Below are positions 34,662-43,187 of a DNA stretch of 64,000 nt, piece by piece. The notes under the pieces were generated by a model. That model was not told the DNA's origin. It searched no databases and saw only the letters and a program-made list of their open reading frames with translations. The stretch is from Pseudolabrys sp035718275 (GTDB lineage: Bacteria > Pseudomonadota > Alphaproteobacteria > Rhizobiales > Xanthobacteraceae). The stretch is taken from positions 20,226-84,225 of the forward strand of contig DASTHI010000002.1 in the NCBI GenBank assembly GCA_035718275.1, given 5' to 3'. A program made the translations under genes and the position numbers. Each line of letters starts with the position of its first letter. Positions within the stretch are counted from its first letter, which is position 1.

Positions 34662-37058
34662 ATGAAAATCGCCGAAGACTCACCTCCCGTTCTCACCGCG
34701 CTCGACCGGCCCAATTCCTACCTTGGCCGCTCGGTGCCGCGCCCCAACCTGAATCGTCTGACCCAGGGACGCGGGCAATATGTCAGCGACGTTGTGTTGC
34801 CGCGCATGTCGCACGTGGCCTTCGTGCGTTCTCCGCATGCGCATGCGCGCATCGTGACGATCGTCACGGAAAAGGCGAGGCAGTCGCCGGGAGTAATCGC
34901 TGTCGTCACCGGCGCGGAGTTGGCGAAAGTGATGACGCCGTGGGTTGGCGTCCTCACGCACCTGAAAGGCCTCAAATCGGCGCCTCAGGCGCCAATTGCG
35001 ATCGAGCGCGCCTGCTGGCAAGGCGAAGCGGTCTGCGCCGTCGTCGCGCGAACGCGCGCGGAAGCGGAGGATGCCTGCGAACTCGTCGAGATCGCCTACG
35101 AGGAGTTGCTCGCGGTCACCGATCCGGAAGCCGCACTCGATGCCAACACACCCGTTATTCATGCGTCGCTTGGCGACAACCTGTGTTTCGAGCGCAAGCT
35201 GGATGTCGGCTCGGTAGACAGCGCCTTTGGCGAGTCCGAAGCGGTCGTAGAGGCAACGTTCCGCTTTGGCCGGCACACCGGCGTGACCAACGAGCCGCGC
35301 GCCATCGTTGCCGACTGGAACGAAGGCGAGCAGCGGATGACGGTCTATCAAGGCACGCAGGCGCCTCACATGATGCAGAACCTGTTTGCCAAGCATCTCG
35401 GCCTCGCGGAGCACCAGGTTCGCGTGCTGACGAAGGATGTCGGCGGGTCATTCGGCATCAAGGTGCACACTTATGCCGACGAGATGGCGACGGTGGCACT
35501 TTCCAAGCTGCTCAAGCGACCGGTCAAATTCGTTGCAGATCGCATCGAAAGCTTCGTCACCGACATCCACGCCCGCGATCACCGCATCAAGGCCAAGATC
35601 GGCGTGAGCAAGGATGGTACGATCACTGCCTTCGAGATCGACGACCTCACTGGAATCGGCCCCTACTCCGTCTATCCCCGCACTAGCGGCATCGAAGCCA
35701 ATCAAATCGTCAACCTGGTCGGCGGACCCTACAAATGTCCGAACTACCGCGCTCAGGCACGCGTCGTGTTCCAGAACAAAAATGTCATGTGCCAGTACCG
35801 GGCGGTGGGACATCCCATTGCGGTCGCGGTGACGGAGGGACTCGTGGAGCTGGCGGCTGCGAAAATCGGCATGGACCCGCTCGAGTTGCGCCGCCGCAAT
35901 CTCATCCCCGATGATGCCTATCCAACCCAATCGGCAGCCGGACTCAAATTCGAGCTGCTGTCACACCACGAGGCCTTGGCTCATCTCGATTCGATGATGA
36001 ACTACGCCGGCCTTCGTGCCGAACAGAAGAAATTGCGCGAGCAAGGCGTTTATCGCGGCATCGGCTTTGCGAGCTTCATCGAGGTAACCAATCCCTCTGC
36101 GGCATTCTATGGCGTTGGCGGCGCACGCATCACGTCGATGGACGGCGCGACGGTGAAGCTCGATGCGCAAGGCGGCATCATCGTGCACACCGGCGTCACC
36201 GAGCAAGGGCAAGGTGCCGAAGCGGTTGTAGCGCAATGCGTCGCATCGTCTTTCGGCGTCCCGATCGACAGGGTACGGGTGATTACTGGCGATACCGACA
36301 ACACGCCCTATGGCGGCGGCACCTGGGCCTCACGCGCCGCCGGCATCGGCGGTGAAGCGGCCTGGCAGGCTGGCAAGGCGCTGCGCGAGAACGTGCTGGC
36401 GGTTGCCGGGGCCATGCTGCAAGCCAAGCCCGAGGAGCTCGACATCCGCAAAGGGATCGTGGTCGACAAGGCCAGCGGCACCGAGCGCCTGCCGCTCGAG
36501 GAGCTGGCGCGGGTGGCTTATTTCAGGCCGGACACGCTGCCGCCCGGTTTTCAGGCCGAGTTGATGGCCACGCGCCACTACGTGCCGCGCGCGTGGCCGT
36601 TTGCCTTCACCAACGGCATCCAGGCGAGCTATCTGGAGGTCGATGTCGAAACCGGTTTCGTGAAGCTGCTCAAGCATTGGTGCGTCGAGGACTGCGGCAC
36701 GATCATCAATCCGCAGCTCGTCGACGAACAGATCCGCGGCGGTGTCGTGCAGGGTATTGGCGCCGCGCTGTTCGAACACTGCATCTATGATGAACGCGGT
36801 CAGCTGCTCAACGGCAATATGGCGGACTACCTCGTGCCCATGGCGGCAGAAATGCCGGACATCGAATGCGGCCATGTCGTCTCCCCGACGGCGGACAGCG
36901 AGCTCGGCGCAAAGGGCGCGGGCGAAGCAGGCACCGCCGGTGCACCTGGCTCGGTGATGAATGCGATCAACGACGCGCTTCGCCCCCTCGGGGCGGCACC
37001 GCTGACGGACATGCCGTTCACTCCCGACAAGATTTTGCGCGCGCTCGGAAAGGTATGA
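34662..37058 (+). CDS. Molybdopterin-binding large subunit of a xanthine-dehydrogenase/CODH-like hydroxylase (CoxL-like)
   Basis: 798 residues from the ATG at 34662; an earlier in-frame ATG would overlap the small subunit. The molybdopterin-binding core shows GGSFGIKVHTYADE, MCQYRAVGHPIAVAVTE and the catalytic Glu in GAKGAGEAGTAG. The CODH active-site signature with Cys (AYxCSFR) is absent, so carbon monoxide is unlikely; hydroxylation of an aromatic, heterocyclic or aldehyde substrate is more probable. Subgroup CQYRAVGHP members are common in alphaproteobacterial catabolic islands, mostly uncharacterised. Confidence 0.9.
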   Translation: MKIAEDSPPVLTALDRPNSYLGRSVPRPNLNRLTQGRGQYVSDVVLPRMSHVAFVRSPHAHARIVTIVTEKARQSPGVIAVVTGAELAKVMTPWVGVLTHLKGLKSAPQAPIAIERACWQGEAVCAVVARTRAEAEDACELVEIAYEELLAVTDPEAALDANTPVIHASLGDNLCFERKLDVGSVDSAFGESEAVVEATFRFGRHTGVTNEPRAIVADWNEGEQRMTVYQGTQAPHMMQNLFAKHLGLAEHQVRVLTKDVGGSFGIKVHTYADEMATVALSKLLKRPVKFVADRIESFVTDIHARDHRIKAKIGVSKDGTITAFEIDDLTGIGPYSVYPRTSGIEANQIVNLVGGPYKCPNYRAQARVVFQNKNVMCQYRAVGHPIAVAVTEGLVELAAAKIGMDPLELRRRNLIPDDAYPTQSAAGLKFELLSHHEALAHLDSMMNYAGLRAEQKKLREQGVYRGIGFASFIEVTNPSAAFYGVGGARITSMDGATVKLDAQGGIIVHTGVTEQGQGAEAVVAQCVASSFGVPIDRVRVITGDTDNTPYGGGTWASRAAGIGGEAAWQAGKALRENVLAVAGAMLQAKPEELDIRKGIVVDKASGTERLPLEELARVAYFRPDTLPPGFQAELMATRHYVPRAWPFAFTNGIQASYLEVDVETGFVKLLKHWCVEDCGTIINPQLVDEQIRGGVVQGIGAALFEHCIYDERGQLLNGNMADYLVPMAAEMPDIECGHVVSPTADSELGAKGAGEAGTAGAPGSVMNAINDALRPLGAAPLTDMPFTPDKILRALGKV

Positions 37059-37128
37059 GGATCTTCGTCGCTGGCAGACTTGCGAAAAGCGCGCGCTCTT
37101 GCCAGTGCGGGCGCCGTGAAGGTGCGGC

Positions 37129-37746
37129 TCAGAATTTGATCATATCGCTCCGTGTCAGGGTGGTTCTGGCGGAGACCGACGGCGCATTCATGAAAGTGAA
37201 TACGGTCGAGAACTCGGCATAAGGGTCGACGGCCGACATTCCGTCGACTGGAATGATTACGTTCATACCGCGAAATGCCGCGCCGCTTGCAGTATAGAGC
37301 ACCGCGCCGTTTGACGAGGTGCCGACGGCGATGACTGTCGTGATTCCCTTATCCTTGAGGATTTTCTCGAGGTCTGTGTTGAGGAATTTATCCGGCCCCG
37401 ACAGCACCGAAGGCTCTCCCGCTGCAGGCGCGACGTCCTTGATGACGTCAGCATTCGTCGTCTTGCTGATGAGACTGTAGACCACCGTCGCCTTCGCCGT
37501 GCGCGCGGCCTCAAGCAACTTCTTCATCGCAGGAATGGTCGCAACACAGCGCGGCCGCTTCCCGCAATTCTGGTTCATGAAATCCAGCATCAGCAGGGCT
37601 GTGGTTTTAGGATCTACCGTCACCGGCTTGAGTGTCGGTGGAGGCGGCGCCTTTATGTTCGCCCATTCGTCCACAATATCCTTCGCGTGGGCAGGCACCG
37701 CGAACGCCAGCACGAGGGCCGCTGCAAACAATAAATTGCGTTTCAT
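37129..37746 (-). CDS. Exported isochorismatase-like protein lacking the catalytic Cys
   Basis: 205 residues. A Sec signal (KRNLLFAAALVLAFAVPAHA-K) precedes an isochorismatase-fold domain: ALLMLDFMNQNCGKRP with the first Asp, then GTSSNGAVLYTASGAAFRGM where classical cysteine hydrolases have a nucleophilic Cys (about the position of the Ala after N-G). The last strand VIIPVDGMSAVDPYAEF is typical. It is thus a periplasmic member of a Cys-less branch; activity is doubtful and a binding role possible. It converges with the hydroxylase operon and is divergent from the cyclase gene. Confidence 0.75.
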   Translation of the reverse strand: MKRNLLFAAALVLAFAVPAHAKDIVDEWANIKAPPPPTLKPVTVDPKTTALLMLDFMNQNCGKRPRCVATIPAMKKLLEAARTAKATVVYSLISKTTNADVIKDVAPAAGEPSVLSGPDKFLNTDLEKILKDKGITTVIAVGTSSNGAVLYTASGAAFRGMNVIIPVDGMSAVDPYAEFSTVFTFMNAPSVSARTTLTRSDMIKF

Positions 37747-37913
37747 GAATATTCTCCCTGAACGATCATTCTTCGGCTGTTTCTGGCGCCGATGATGCGC
37801 AGCCGTGCTTGCTCTGTCAAAGCAGCGATGAGCACCCGCTTGATGAAACACCGGTGCGCGCGCAATATTCAGGCAACGCACGGGGCAACGACAATACCAG
37901 AAGGAAATACTTC

Positions 37914-38867
37914 ATGGATATCAAGGTCGGCAAACAAGCCATCGCCGAAGCGACACAAAAGCTGAGGAATTGGGGGCGCTGGGGCAAGGACGACCAGATC
38001 GGCACGCTCAATCACGTGACCCCTGAAGACATCGTAAAGGCGGCGAGTTTGATACGCTCCGGCAAGGTCTTTGCACTTGGCATCCCACTCGATCGCACTG
38101 GCCCACAGACCGGTCTGTTCGGTGGCCGTTTCAACCCGATCCATCAGATGCTCGCCACCGGCACGGACGCCATTGCGGGCCAGCAGGACTGGAACAAGAT
38201 CCGGTATGCCGATGATACGCTCACGCTATGTGTGCAGGGTGCTACTCACTGGGATGCGCTCGGGCACATCTTTTATGAAGATAAGGCTTACAACGGCTAC
38301 GATGCCAAGCTGATAGACTCGCGCGGACTTTCCGTGCTCGGCATCGAGCATTCAAAGAACAAGATGGTCGGTCGCGGCGTTCTGCTCGACATCGCGCGTT
38401 TTCGGGGCGTGAAGTGGATGCAGGATGGCGAAAGCATTTCCAATGACGAACTCGACAAATGCGCCAAGCATCAGAACGTTTCGATTGGGCGCGGTGATTT
38501 CGTCATCATCCGCACCGGCCAGATGGAACGCTGCCTCGCTGAAAAGGAGTGGGGCGGCTATGCCGGCGGCGATGCACCCGGCGTGAAGTTCGAGAACTGC
38601 TACTGGTGCCAGGAAAAGCAGATCGCTGCCATCTGCACTGATACGTGGGGCGTGGAGGTACGTCCGAATGAGACCACAGAAGCCAACCAGCCCTGGCACT
38701 GGGTCGTGATTCCCGCCATGGGCCTGTGCATGGGTGAAATTTTTTATCTCAAGGAGCTTGCTGAAGATTGCGAGCAGGACGGAATATACGAGTTCTTTTT
38801 TTGCGGCCCGCCGCTGATCATCACCGGCGGAACCGGATCCCCGATCAATCCTCAGGCGATCAAATAG
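37914..38867 (+). CDS. Cyclase-family (kynurenine formamidase-like) metal hydrolase
   Basis: 317 residues. The metal-binding motif of the PF04199 cyclase family appears as GATHWDALGHIFY (His, Asp, His), and DNCYWC and HWVVIPAMGLCMGE are further family traits. This branch (longer than formamidase, N-terminal NWGRWGKDDQIGTLNHVTP) hydrolyses cyclic amides or esters in catabolic pathways; the substrate is unknown. AAGGA precedes the ATG at 37914. It is followed after 104 bp by the HisD paralogue. Confidence 0.85.
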   Translation: MDIKVGKQAIAEATQKLRNWGRWGKDDQIGTLNHVTPEDIVKAASLIRSGKVFALGIPLDRTGPQTGLFGGRFNPIHQMLATGTDAIAGQQDWNKIRYADDTLTLCVQGATHWDALGHIFYEDKAYNGYDAKLIDSRGLSVLGIEHSKNKMVGRGVLLDIARFRGVKWMQDGESISNDELDKCAKHQNVSIGRGDFVIIRTGQMERCLAEKEWGGYAGGDAPGVKFENCYWCQEKQIAAICTDTWGVEVRPNETTEANQPWHWVVIPAMGLCMGEIFYLKELAEDCEQDGIYEFFFCGPPLIITGGTGSPINPQAIK

Positions 38868-38971
38868 ATCGCGCCATTTTCGCTGATGTTGGGCTTGTCC
38901 CGAGGGGCGACGCCTTAGGCTATAGTGCCGGCGAAAGGCGCGGGTGGGGAGTAAATTAAAGGAGTAAAACC

Positions 38972-40279
38972 ATGGCTCGCTGGCTCAAGAGCGGAATGGA
39001 CGCGAGCGCCATCAAGGCCGCCGATGCCAAGGTACGCGAAACCGTCGAAGGCATTCTCGCCCAGGTCGACGAGCGCAAGGATGCGGCGATCCGGGAGTTG
39101 TCCGAGAAGTTCGACAAGTGGTCGCCGAGGGATTTCCGGTTGTCGCCTTCGGAGATTGAGCGCGCGATCGCGCAGGTGCCCGAGCGTGACCTCGACGATA
39201 TCAGGTTTGCGCAGGCCCAGGTTCGCAATTTTGCGCAGAAGCAGCGCGAGACAATGCGCGATCTCGAAGTGGAGACGCTACCGGGCGTGATCTTGGGCCA
39301 TCGCCATATCCCCGTGGATTCGATCGGCTGCTACGTACCCGGAGGCCGTTATCCGATGGTCGCAAGCGCGCATATGTCGATCGTGACAGCGAAAGTCGCG
39401 GGCGTGAAACGCATCATTGCTTGTGCGCCACCCTTCAAGGGCGGCCCGCATCCGGCGATCGTTGCGGCAATGCATTTCGGCGGAGCCGACGAAATTTATG
39501 TGCTGGGCGGCGTACAGGCCGTGGCAGCCATGGCACTCGGCACCGAGACGATCAAGCCGGTCGACATGATCGTCGGCCCGGGAAATGCGTATGTGGCCGA
39601 GGCCAAGCGTCAGTTGTTCGGGCGCGTCGGCATCGATCTGCTTGCGGGCCCGACTGAAACTCTGATCATCGCAGACGACAGCGTCGACGGTGAGATCTGT
39701 GCGACGGACCTGCTGGGACAGGCCGAACACGGCCCCACCTCGCCCGCCGTACTGATCACGAATTCGGAAAAACTGGCGCGTGAAACGATGAAAGAGGTCG
39801 AACGCATTCTCAAGATCCTTCCCAGCGCCGACCTCGCGGGCCAGGCATGGAAAGACTACGGCGAAGTCATCGTCTGCGACGATGCAACCGAAATGGTTCG
39901 GGAGGCCGACCGGGTTGCGTCCGAGCACGTGCAGGTGATGACCCGCGATCCTGATTTTTTCCTGAACAACATGAAGAACTATGGATCGCTGTTTCTCGGC
40001 GCGCGCACCAATGTGGCGTATGGCGACAAGGTCATCGGCACCAATCACACTCTGCCGACTAAGAAAGCCGCGCGCTACACCGGCGGACTCTGGGTCGGCA
40101 AGTTCATAAAGACATGCACCTATCAGAAAGTGCTTACCGATGAAGCCAGCGCCAAGATAGGCGAGGTATGCTCGCGCCTCTGCGTGCTGGAAGGCTTCCT
40201 GGCGCACGCCGAGCAGGCCAATGTGCGCGTGCGCCGCTATGGCGGCCGCAATGTCCCGTACGCCCAGGCAGCGGAATAG
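38972..40279 (+). CDS. Histidinol-dehydrogenase-family NAD-dependent alcohol dehydrogenase (HisD paralogue)
   Basis: 435 residues. Zinc ligands and catalytic residues of HisD are all kept: QAEHGPTSPAV (Gln, His), ASEHVQVM (Glu-His), YGDKVIGTNHTLPT (Asp) and GFLAHAEQANVRVRR (His). AAAGGAGT precedes the ATG. It is not near any his gene and lies between a cyclase-family hydrolase and an SDR, so it is probably a catabolic paralogue that oxidises a diol or amino alcohol, as sulfopropanediol dehydrogenase HpsN does. A true hisD role cannot be ruled out from sequence alone. Confidence 0.85.
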   Translation: MARWLKSGMDASAIKAADAKVRETVEGILAQVDERKDAAIRELSEKFDKWSPRDFRLSPSEIERAIAQVPERDLDDIRFAQAQVRNFAQKQRETMRDLEVETLPGVILGHRHIPVDSIGCYVPGGRYPMVASAHMSIVTAKVAGVKRIIACAPPFKGGPHPAIVAAMHFGGADEIYVLGGVQAVAAMALGTETIKPVDMIVGPGNAYVAEAKRQLFGRVGIDLLAGPTETLIIADDSVDGEICATDLLGQAEHGPTSPAVLITNSEKLARETMKEVERILKILPSADLAGQAWKDYGEVIVCDDATEMVREADRVASEHVQVMTRDPDFFLNNMKNYGSLFLGARTNVAYGDKVIGTNHTLPTKKAARYTGGLWVGKFIKTCTYQKVLTDEASAKIGEVCSRLCVLEGFLAHAEQANVRVRRYGGRNVPYAQAAE

Positions 40280-40333
40280 CGCTCGAGGGGCACAGACTTG
40301 GCCCGTCCAATCTCGTCTCGCGCATCCCATGCA

Positions 40334-40360
40334 TGTCGGGCACGAAGGTAGGCATGACGA
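40334..40360. repeat. REP-like half element
   Basis: GTCGGGCACGAAGGTAGGCA followed by TGACGA matches 15 of 20 bases of the right arm of the dnaE2 element (29681-29702). It occupies the short gap before the SDR gene, leaving that gene with a poor ribosome-binding site. Confidence 0.4.
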
Positions 40361-40363
40361 CGA

Positions 40364-41134
40364 ATGGCCGTTGATCTCACTCCTACTCCCTCCTTCCGCC
40401 TCGATGGCAGGCGGGCGTTGGTGACCGGCGCGGGACGCGGCATCGGCCTTGCCGCGGCGTCGGCTCTGGCGGATGCCGGTGCGCACGTAACGCTCGCCGC
40501 GCGAACGTCGAGAGAGATCGAGGAGGCCGCCGAAGCGATTCGTGCACGCGGTCAAAAAGCCGAAGCGCTCACGCTCGACGTGCGTGATGTCGAAGCGGTA
40601 AAGAGCACGATCGGGTCACAAGAGCCGTTTGATATCCTCGTGAACAATGCCGGCACCAACAGGCCGGCGCCATTTGTCGAGGTGAGCATCGAGGATTTCG
40701 ACTTCGTCTTCTCGCTGAATGTGCGTGCAGCCTATTTCGTCGCGCAGGCCGTAGCACGCAGGCTGGTCGAGGCAAAAAAGACCGGTTCGATTGTGAACAT
40801 GTCATCGCAGATGGGTCACGTCGGAGGACCGACGCGCACGGTGTACTGTGCCACCAAGCATGCGATGGAAGGCTTCACCAAAGCGATGGCCATCGAACTT
40901 GCGCCGCACGGGATTCGCGTGAACACGCTCGCCCCGACATTCATCGAGACTCCGATGACGAGACCTTTCTTCGAGAACAAGGCTTTCCGCGAGGACACGC
41001 TGCGGCGAATCAAGCTTGGTCGTCTGGGACAGCTCGAGGATCTGACCGGAGCTGTCGTGTTCCTCGCCAGCGATGCGTCGGCGCTGGTGACCGGCACGTC
41101 GCTTGTCGTCGATGGAGGCTGGACCGCCGACTGA
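40364..41134 (+). CDS. Short-chain dehydrogenase/reductase (SDR)
   Basis: 256 residues, classical SDR. Cofactor motif TGAGRGIGLAAASAL, structural NNAG (LVNNAGTNRP), catalytic Ser (NMSSQMG), Tyr and Lys (YCATKHAMEG) and the C-terminal GTSLVVDGGWTAD. Thr/Arg after the first strand (AARTSRE) favours NADP(H), though this is weak. It follows the HisD paralogue by 84 bp and may continue the same oxidation pathway, for instance oxidising a secondary alcohol. It converges on a binding-protein gene with a 16-bp gap. Confidence 0.88.
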   Translation: MAVDLTPTPSFRLDGRRALVTGAGRGIGLAAASALADAGAHVTLAARTSREIEEAAEAIRARGQKAEALTLDVRDVEAVKSTIGSQEPFDILVNNAGTNRPAPFVEVSIEDFDFVFSLNVRAAYFVAQAVARRLVEAKKTGSIVNMSSQMGHVGGPTRTVYCATKHAMEGFTKAMAIELAPHGIRVNTLAPTFIETPMTRPFFENKAFREDTLRRIKLGRLGQLEDLTGAVVFLASDASALVTGTSLVVDGGWTAD

Positions 41135-41150
41135 GTGGGCTCGCTCGGGC

Positions 41151-42110
41151 CTATTTCAGCGGAGGCAGGTCGGCGAAATACTCCGGATGCTCCTTCTGCA
41201 CTTCGGCCATGAACTGCGGCCGGAACAGGCTCGGCACGTCAAGCCGTGGCGCGCCCTTGAGCGTATTCATCAGCACCTCGTCCTCGGCGTTTTCGAACGC
41301 GCGCAGCACGTTGTCGGAAAGGCGCGGATCGTAGGAGATGTTTCGCACCGCCTTTTTGCCGATGGCGATGTCGGTGCCTGGCACCCATTTCGCGAATATC
41401 TCCACCGCCTCGTCACGATTGTTGCGCGTAAAGTGCGAGGACTGGGCCAATCCCGCCGCTATCGCCTTCACCAACGCTGGCTTGCTTTCAATGGTCGGTC
41501 CATGTGCCGTCGCCACCATGACATAAGACATGTGCTGTCCGCCGCGGATGACGAGATATGAATCAGGAACCTGCGTAAGCACCTGCGTGACGTAAGGCTC
41601 CCACGACACCACCGCATCAACCTTGCCTTCAGCCAGAGCGGGTGCGAGGCCGAACTGGGACCAGATGTTCTCGATGCTCAGGTCCTCGTATTTCATCTGA
41701 GCGCGGCGCAGCACCATCTTGAAGTACTCGTCGGATGTCTGGCCGCGGGCGAGACCGACCCTCTTGCCTTTGAGGTCGGCGATCCTGCCGGGCTCAATGC
41801 CCCTGCCCTTTTTGGTGACGATGGCGAGCGGATCATCGGCATTGTCGCGCGTCGCATCATTCATGATCAGGCCGATGACCTTGAACGGCTCGCCCGAGTG
41901 CACGGCCTTGAGGTAGGTGGTCGTGCTCATGTCACCGATCTGCGCACGGCCATCATGCATGGCATTGACCATATCGGTGCCCGTGTCCACCACGAGCATG
42001 CGCGCGTCGACGCCATGCTTCGCAAAAAAGCCTTTCTCGGCACCGATGAACATCGGCAGGTGTCCGAAATTGTTGCCGATCACGACATCGAGTTTGGGCA
42101 GGTCAGCCAT
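41151..42110 (-). CDS. NMT1/SsuA-like substrate-binding protein without signal peptide
   Basis: 319 residues with the NMT1/THI5 binding-protein fold: LDVVIGNNFGHLPMFIGAEK at the N-terminus, then DLKGKRVGLARGQTSDEYF and AVVSWEPYVTQVL. AAGGGAGG eight bases before this ATG fixes the start, so there is no signal peptide or lipobox and the protein is predicted to be cytoplasmic. No permease or ATPase gene of this transporter type is adjacent. It is the last gene of a minus-strand set with a 2-hydroxyacid dehydrogenase; a small-molecule binding or enzymatic role (as in THI5) is possible. Confidence 0.75.
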   Translation of the reverse strand: MADLPKLDVVIGNNFGHLPMFIGAEKGFFAKHGVDARMLVVDTGTDMVNAMHDGRAQIGDMSTTTYLKAVHSGEPFKVIGLIMNDATRDNADDPLAIVTKKGRGIEPGRIADLKGKRVGLARGQTSDEYFKMVLRRAQMKYEDLSIENIWSQFGLAPALAEGKVDAVVSWEPYVTQVLTQVPDSYLVIRGGQHMSYVMVATAHGPTIESKPALVKAIAAGLAQSSHFTRNNRDEAVEIFAKWVPGTDIAIGKKAVRNISYDPRLSDNVLRAFENAEDEVLMNTLKGAPRLDVPSLFRPQFMAEVQKEHPEYFADLPPLK

Positions 42111-42159
42111 TGTGTTCCTCCCTTTCTGCTGCCGTCACCGAGCTCGCCCGGCGATGGCG

Positions 42160-42204
42160 CTCAGGATGGCGACGCCAGCGAAGGCGGGCATCCCGGGCCA
42201 TGAC
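42160..42204. repeat. Degenerate REP-like sequence
   Basis: GCGAAGGCGGGCATCCCGGG followed by CCATGAC resembles the GC-rich REP arms of Bradyrhizobium-type genomes and the ends of the dnaE2 element. It lies between the 2-hydroxyacid dehydrogenase and binding-protein genes of one transcription unit, where such elements often modulate mRNA decay. Confidence 0.35.
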
Positions 42205-42206
42205 AT

Positions 42207-43187
42207 TTATCTTAGCACCTGCGGATTGACGCAGTTGGGTGGCGTCTTTCCGCCGATCAGCGCCTGCAGATTGTCGACCACGATATTCGCCATCTGCTCA
42301 CGTACTTCCATCACCGCGCTGCCGAGGTGAGGTGTTAGCACCACGTTCTTCATGGTCTTTAAAGCCCGGGGGAGCTTCGGCTCATGCTCGAAGACATCCA
42401 GGCCGGCGCCCGCGATCTGTCGCCTCTTCAACGCGCGCACCAGAGCCTTCTCATCAATGATGGCGCCGCGCGCAGTATTGATGATGAACGCGCCTGGTTT
42501 CATCATCGCGAATTCCCTGTCGGAGATCATGTGTCGCGTTTCCGCATTCAGCGGCGGATGCAGTGAGACGAAATCCGACTCTGCGAGCAGCCGCTCAAGC
42601 GAGACATGCTCCATCCCAAGCTCGCGCTCGGCTTCGGGCTTCCGGCGTGGACCCCAATATAGAATTCGCATTCCGAACCCGCGCGCTCGGCGCGCGGTCG
42701 CCTGTCCGATGCGCCCCGCGCCTACGATGCCGATCGTCTTTCCGTAGACATAGGCGCCGGCAAGATGGTTGGACTGGGAGCCGGGAAATTTCCCCGCCCG
42801 AACCATGCGATCGCCTTCGACCATCCGGCGGGCCACCGCGATCATCAAGCCAAAATGAATATCGGCAGTCGACTCCGCCACGATGGGCGGTACCACCGTG
42901 ACCGGAATGCCGCGTTTTGTCGCTTCCGCCACGTCGATGTTGTCGGGTGTGATCGACATCGAGCAGACGGCACGCAGCTTCGGATTTGCGCCAAGAACAG
43001 CCCGGTCAACCCTGTCGTGAAGCAGCGAAAAGAGAATTTCGCATTTCTTCACCGCGGTAATCAGCTTCGGTTTAGTGATGATCCTGGCCGAATCGGAGTT
43101 GATCCTGACATTTGCAATCGCGTGCAGGCGATTCAGCGCGCCGGCCGCGATCGGCTGAGTGACGAAGACGCGCGGTTTTGCGTTCAC
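42207..43187 (-). CDS. NAD(P)-dependent 2-hydroxyacid dehydrogenase
   Basis: 326 residues from a GTG at 43187 that overlaps the stop of the upstream gene (GTGA), so translation is coupled. Rossmann motif GIVGAGRIGQATARRARG, catalytic Arg (NTARGAIIDEKAL), Glu (DVFEHEPKLPRAL) and His (LTPHLGSAVMEVRE) are all in place. GPRRKPEAE after the second strand suggests NADPH, as in glyoxylate/hydroxypyruvate reductases. It probably acts with the dikinase-like protein encoded upstream in this LysR-linked set. Confidence 0.85.
   Translation of the reverse strand: MNAKPRVFVTQPIAAGALNRLHAIANVRINSDSARIITKPKLITAVKKCEILFSLLHDRVDRAVLGANPKLRAVCSMSITPDNIDVAEATKRGIPVTVVPPIVAESTADIHFGLMIAVARRMVEGDRMVRAGKFPGSQSNHLAGAYVYGKTIGIVGAGRIGQATARRARGFGMRILYWGPRRKPEAERELGMEHVSLERLLAESDFVSLHPPLNAETRHMISDREFAMMKPGAFIINTARGAIIDEKALVRALKRRQIAGAGLDVFEHEPKLPRALKTMKNVVLTPHLGSAVMEVREQMANIVVDNLQALIGGKTPPNCVNPQVLR

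Noticed and set aside
33315..37058. Carbon monoxide dehydrogenase annotation (coxMSL)
   Set aside because: Gene order fits, but the large subunit lacks the Cys-containing active-site loop of form I CODH.
39278..40555. 425-codon minus-strand frame opposite the HisD paralogue and SDR start
   Set aside because: Antisense shadow of two well-supported genes; composition is rich in His, Arg and Cys without domains.
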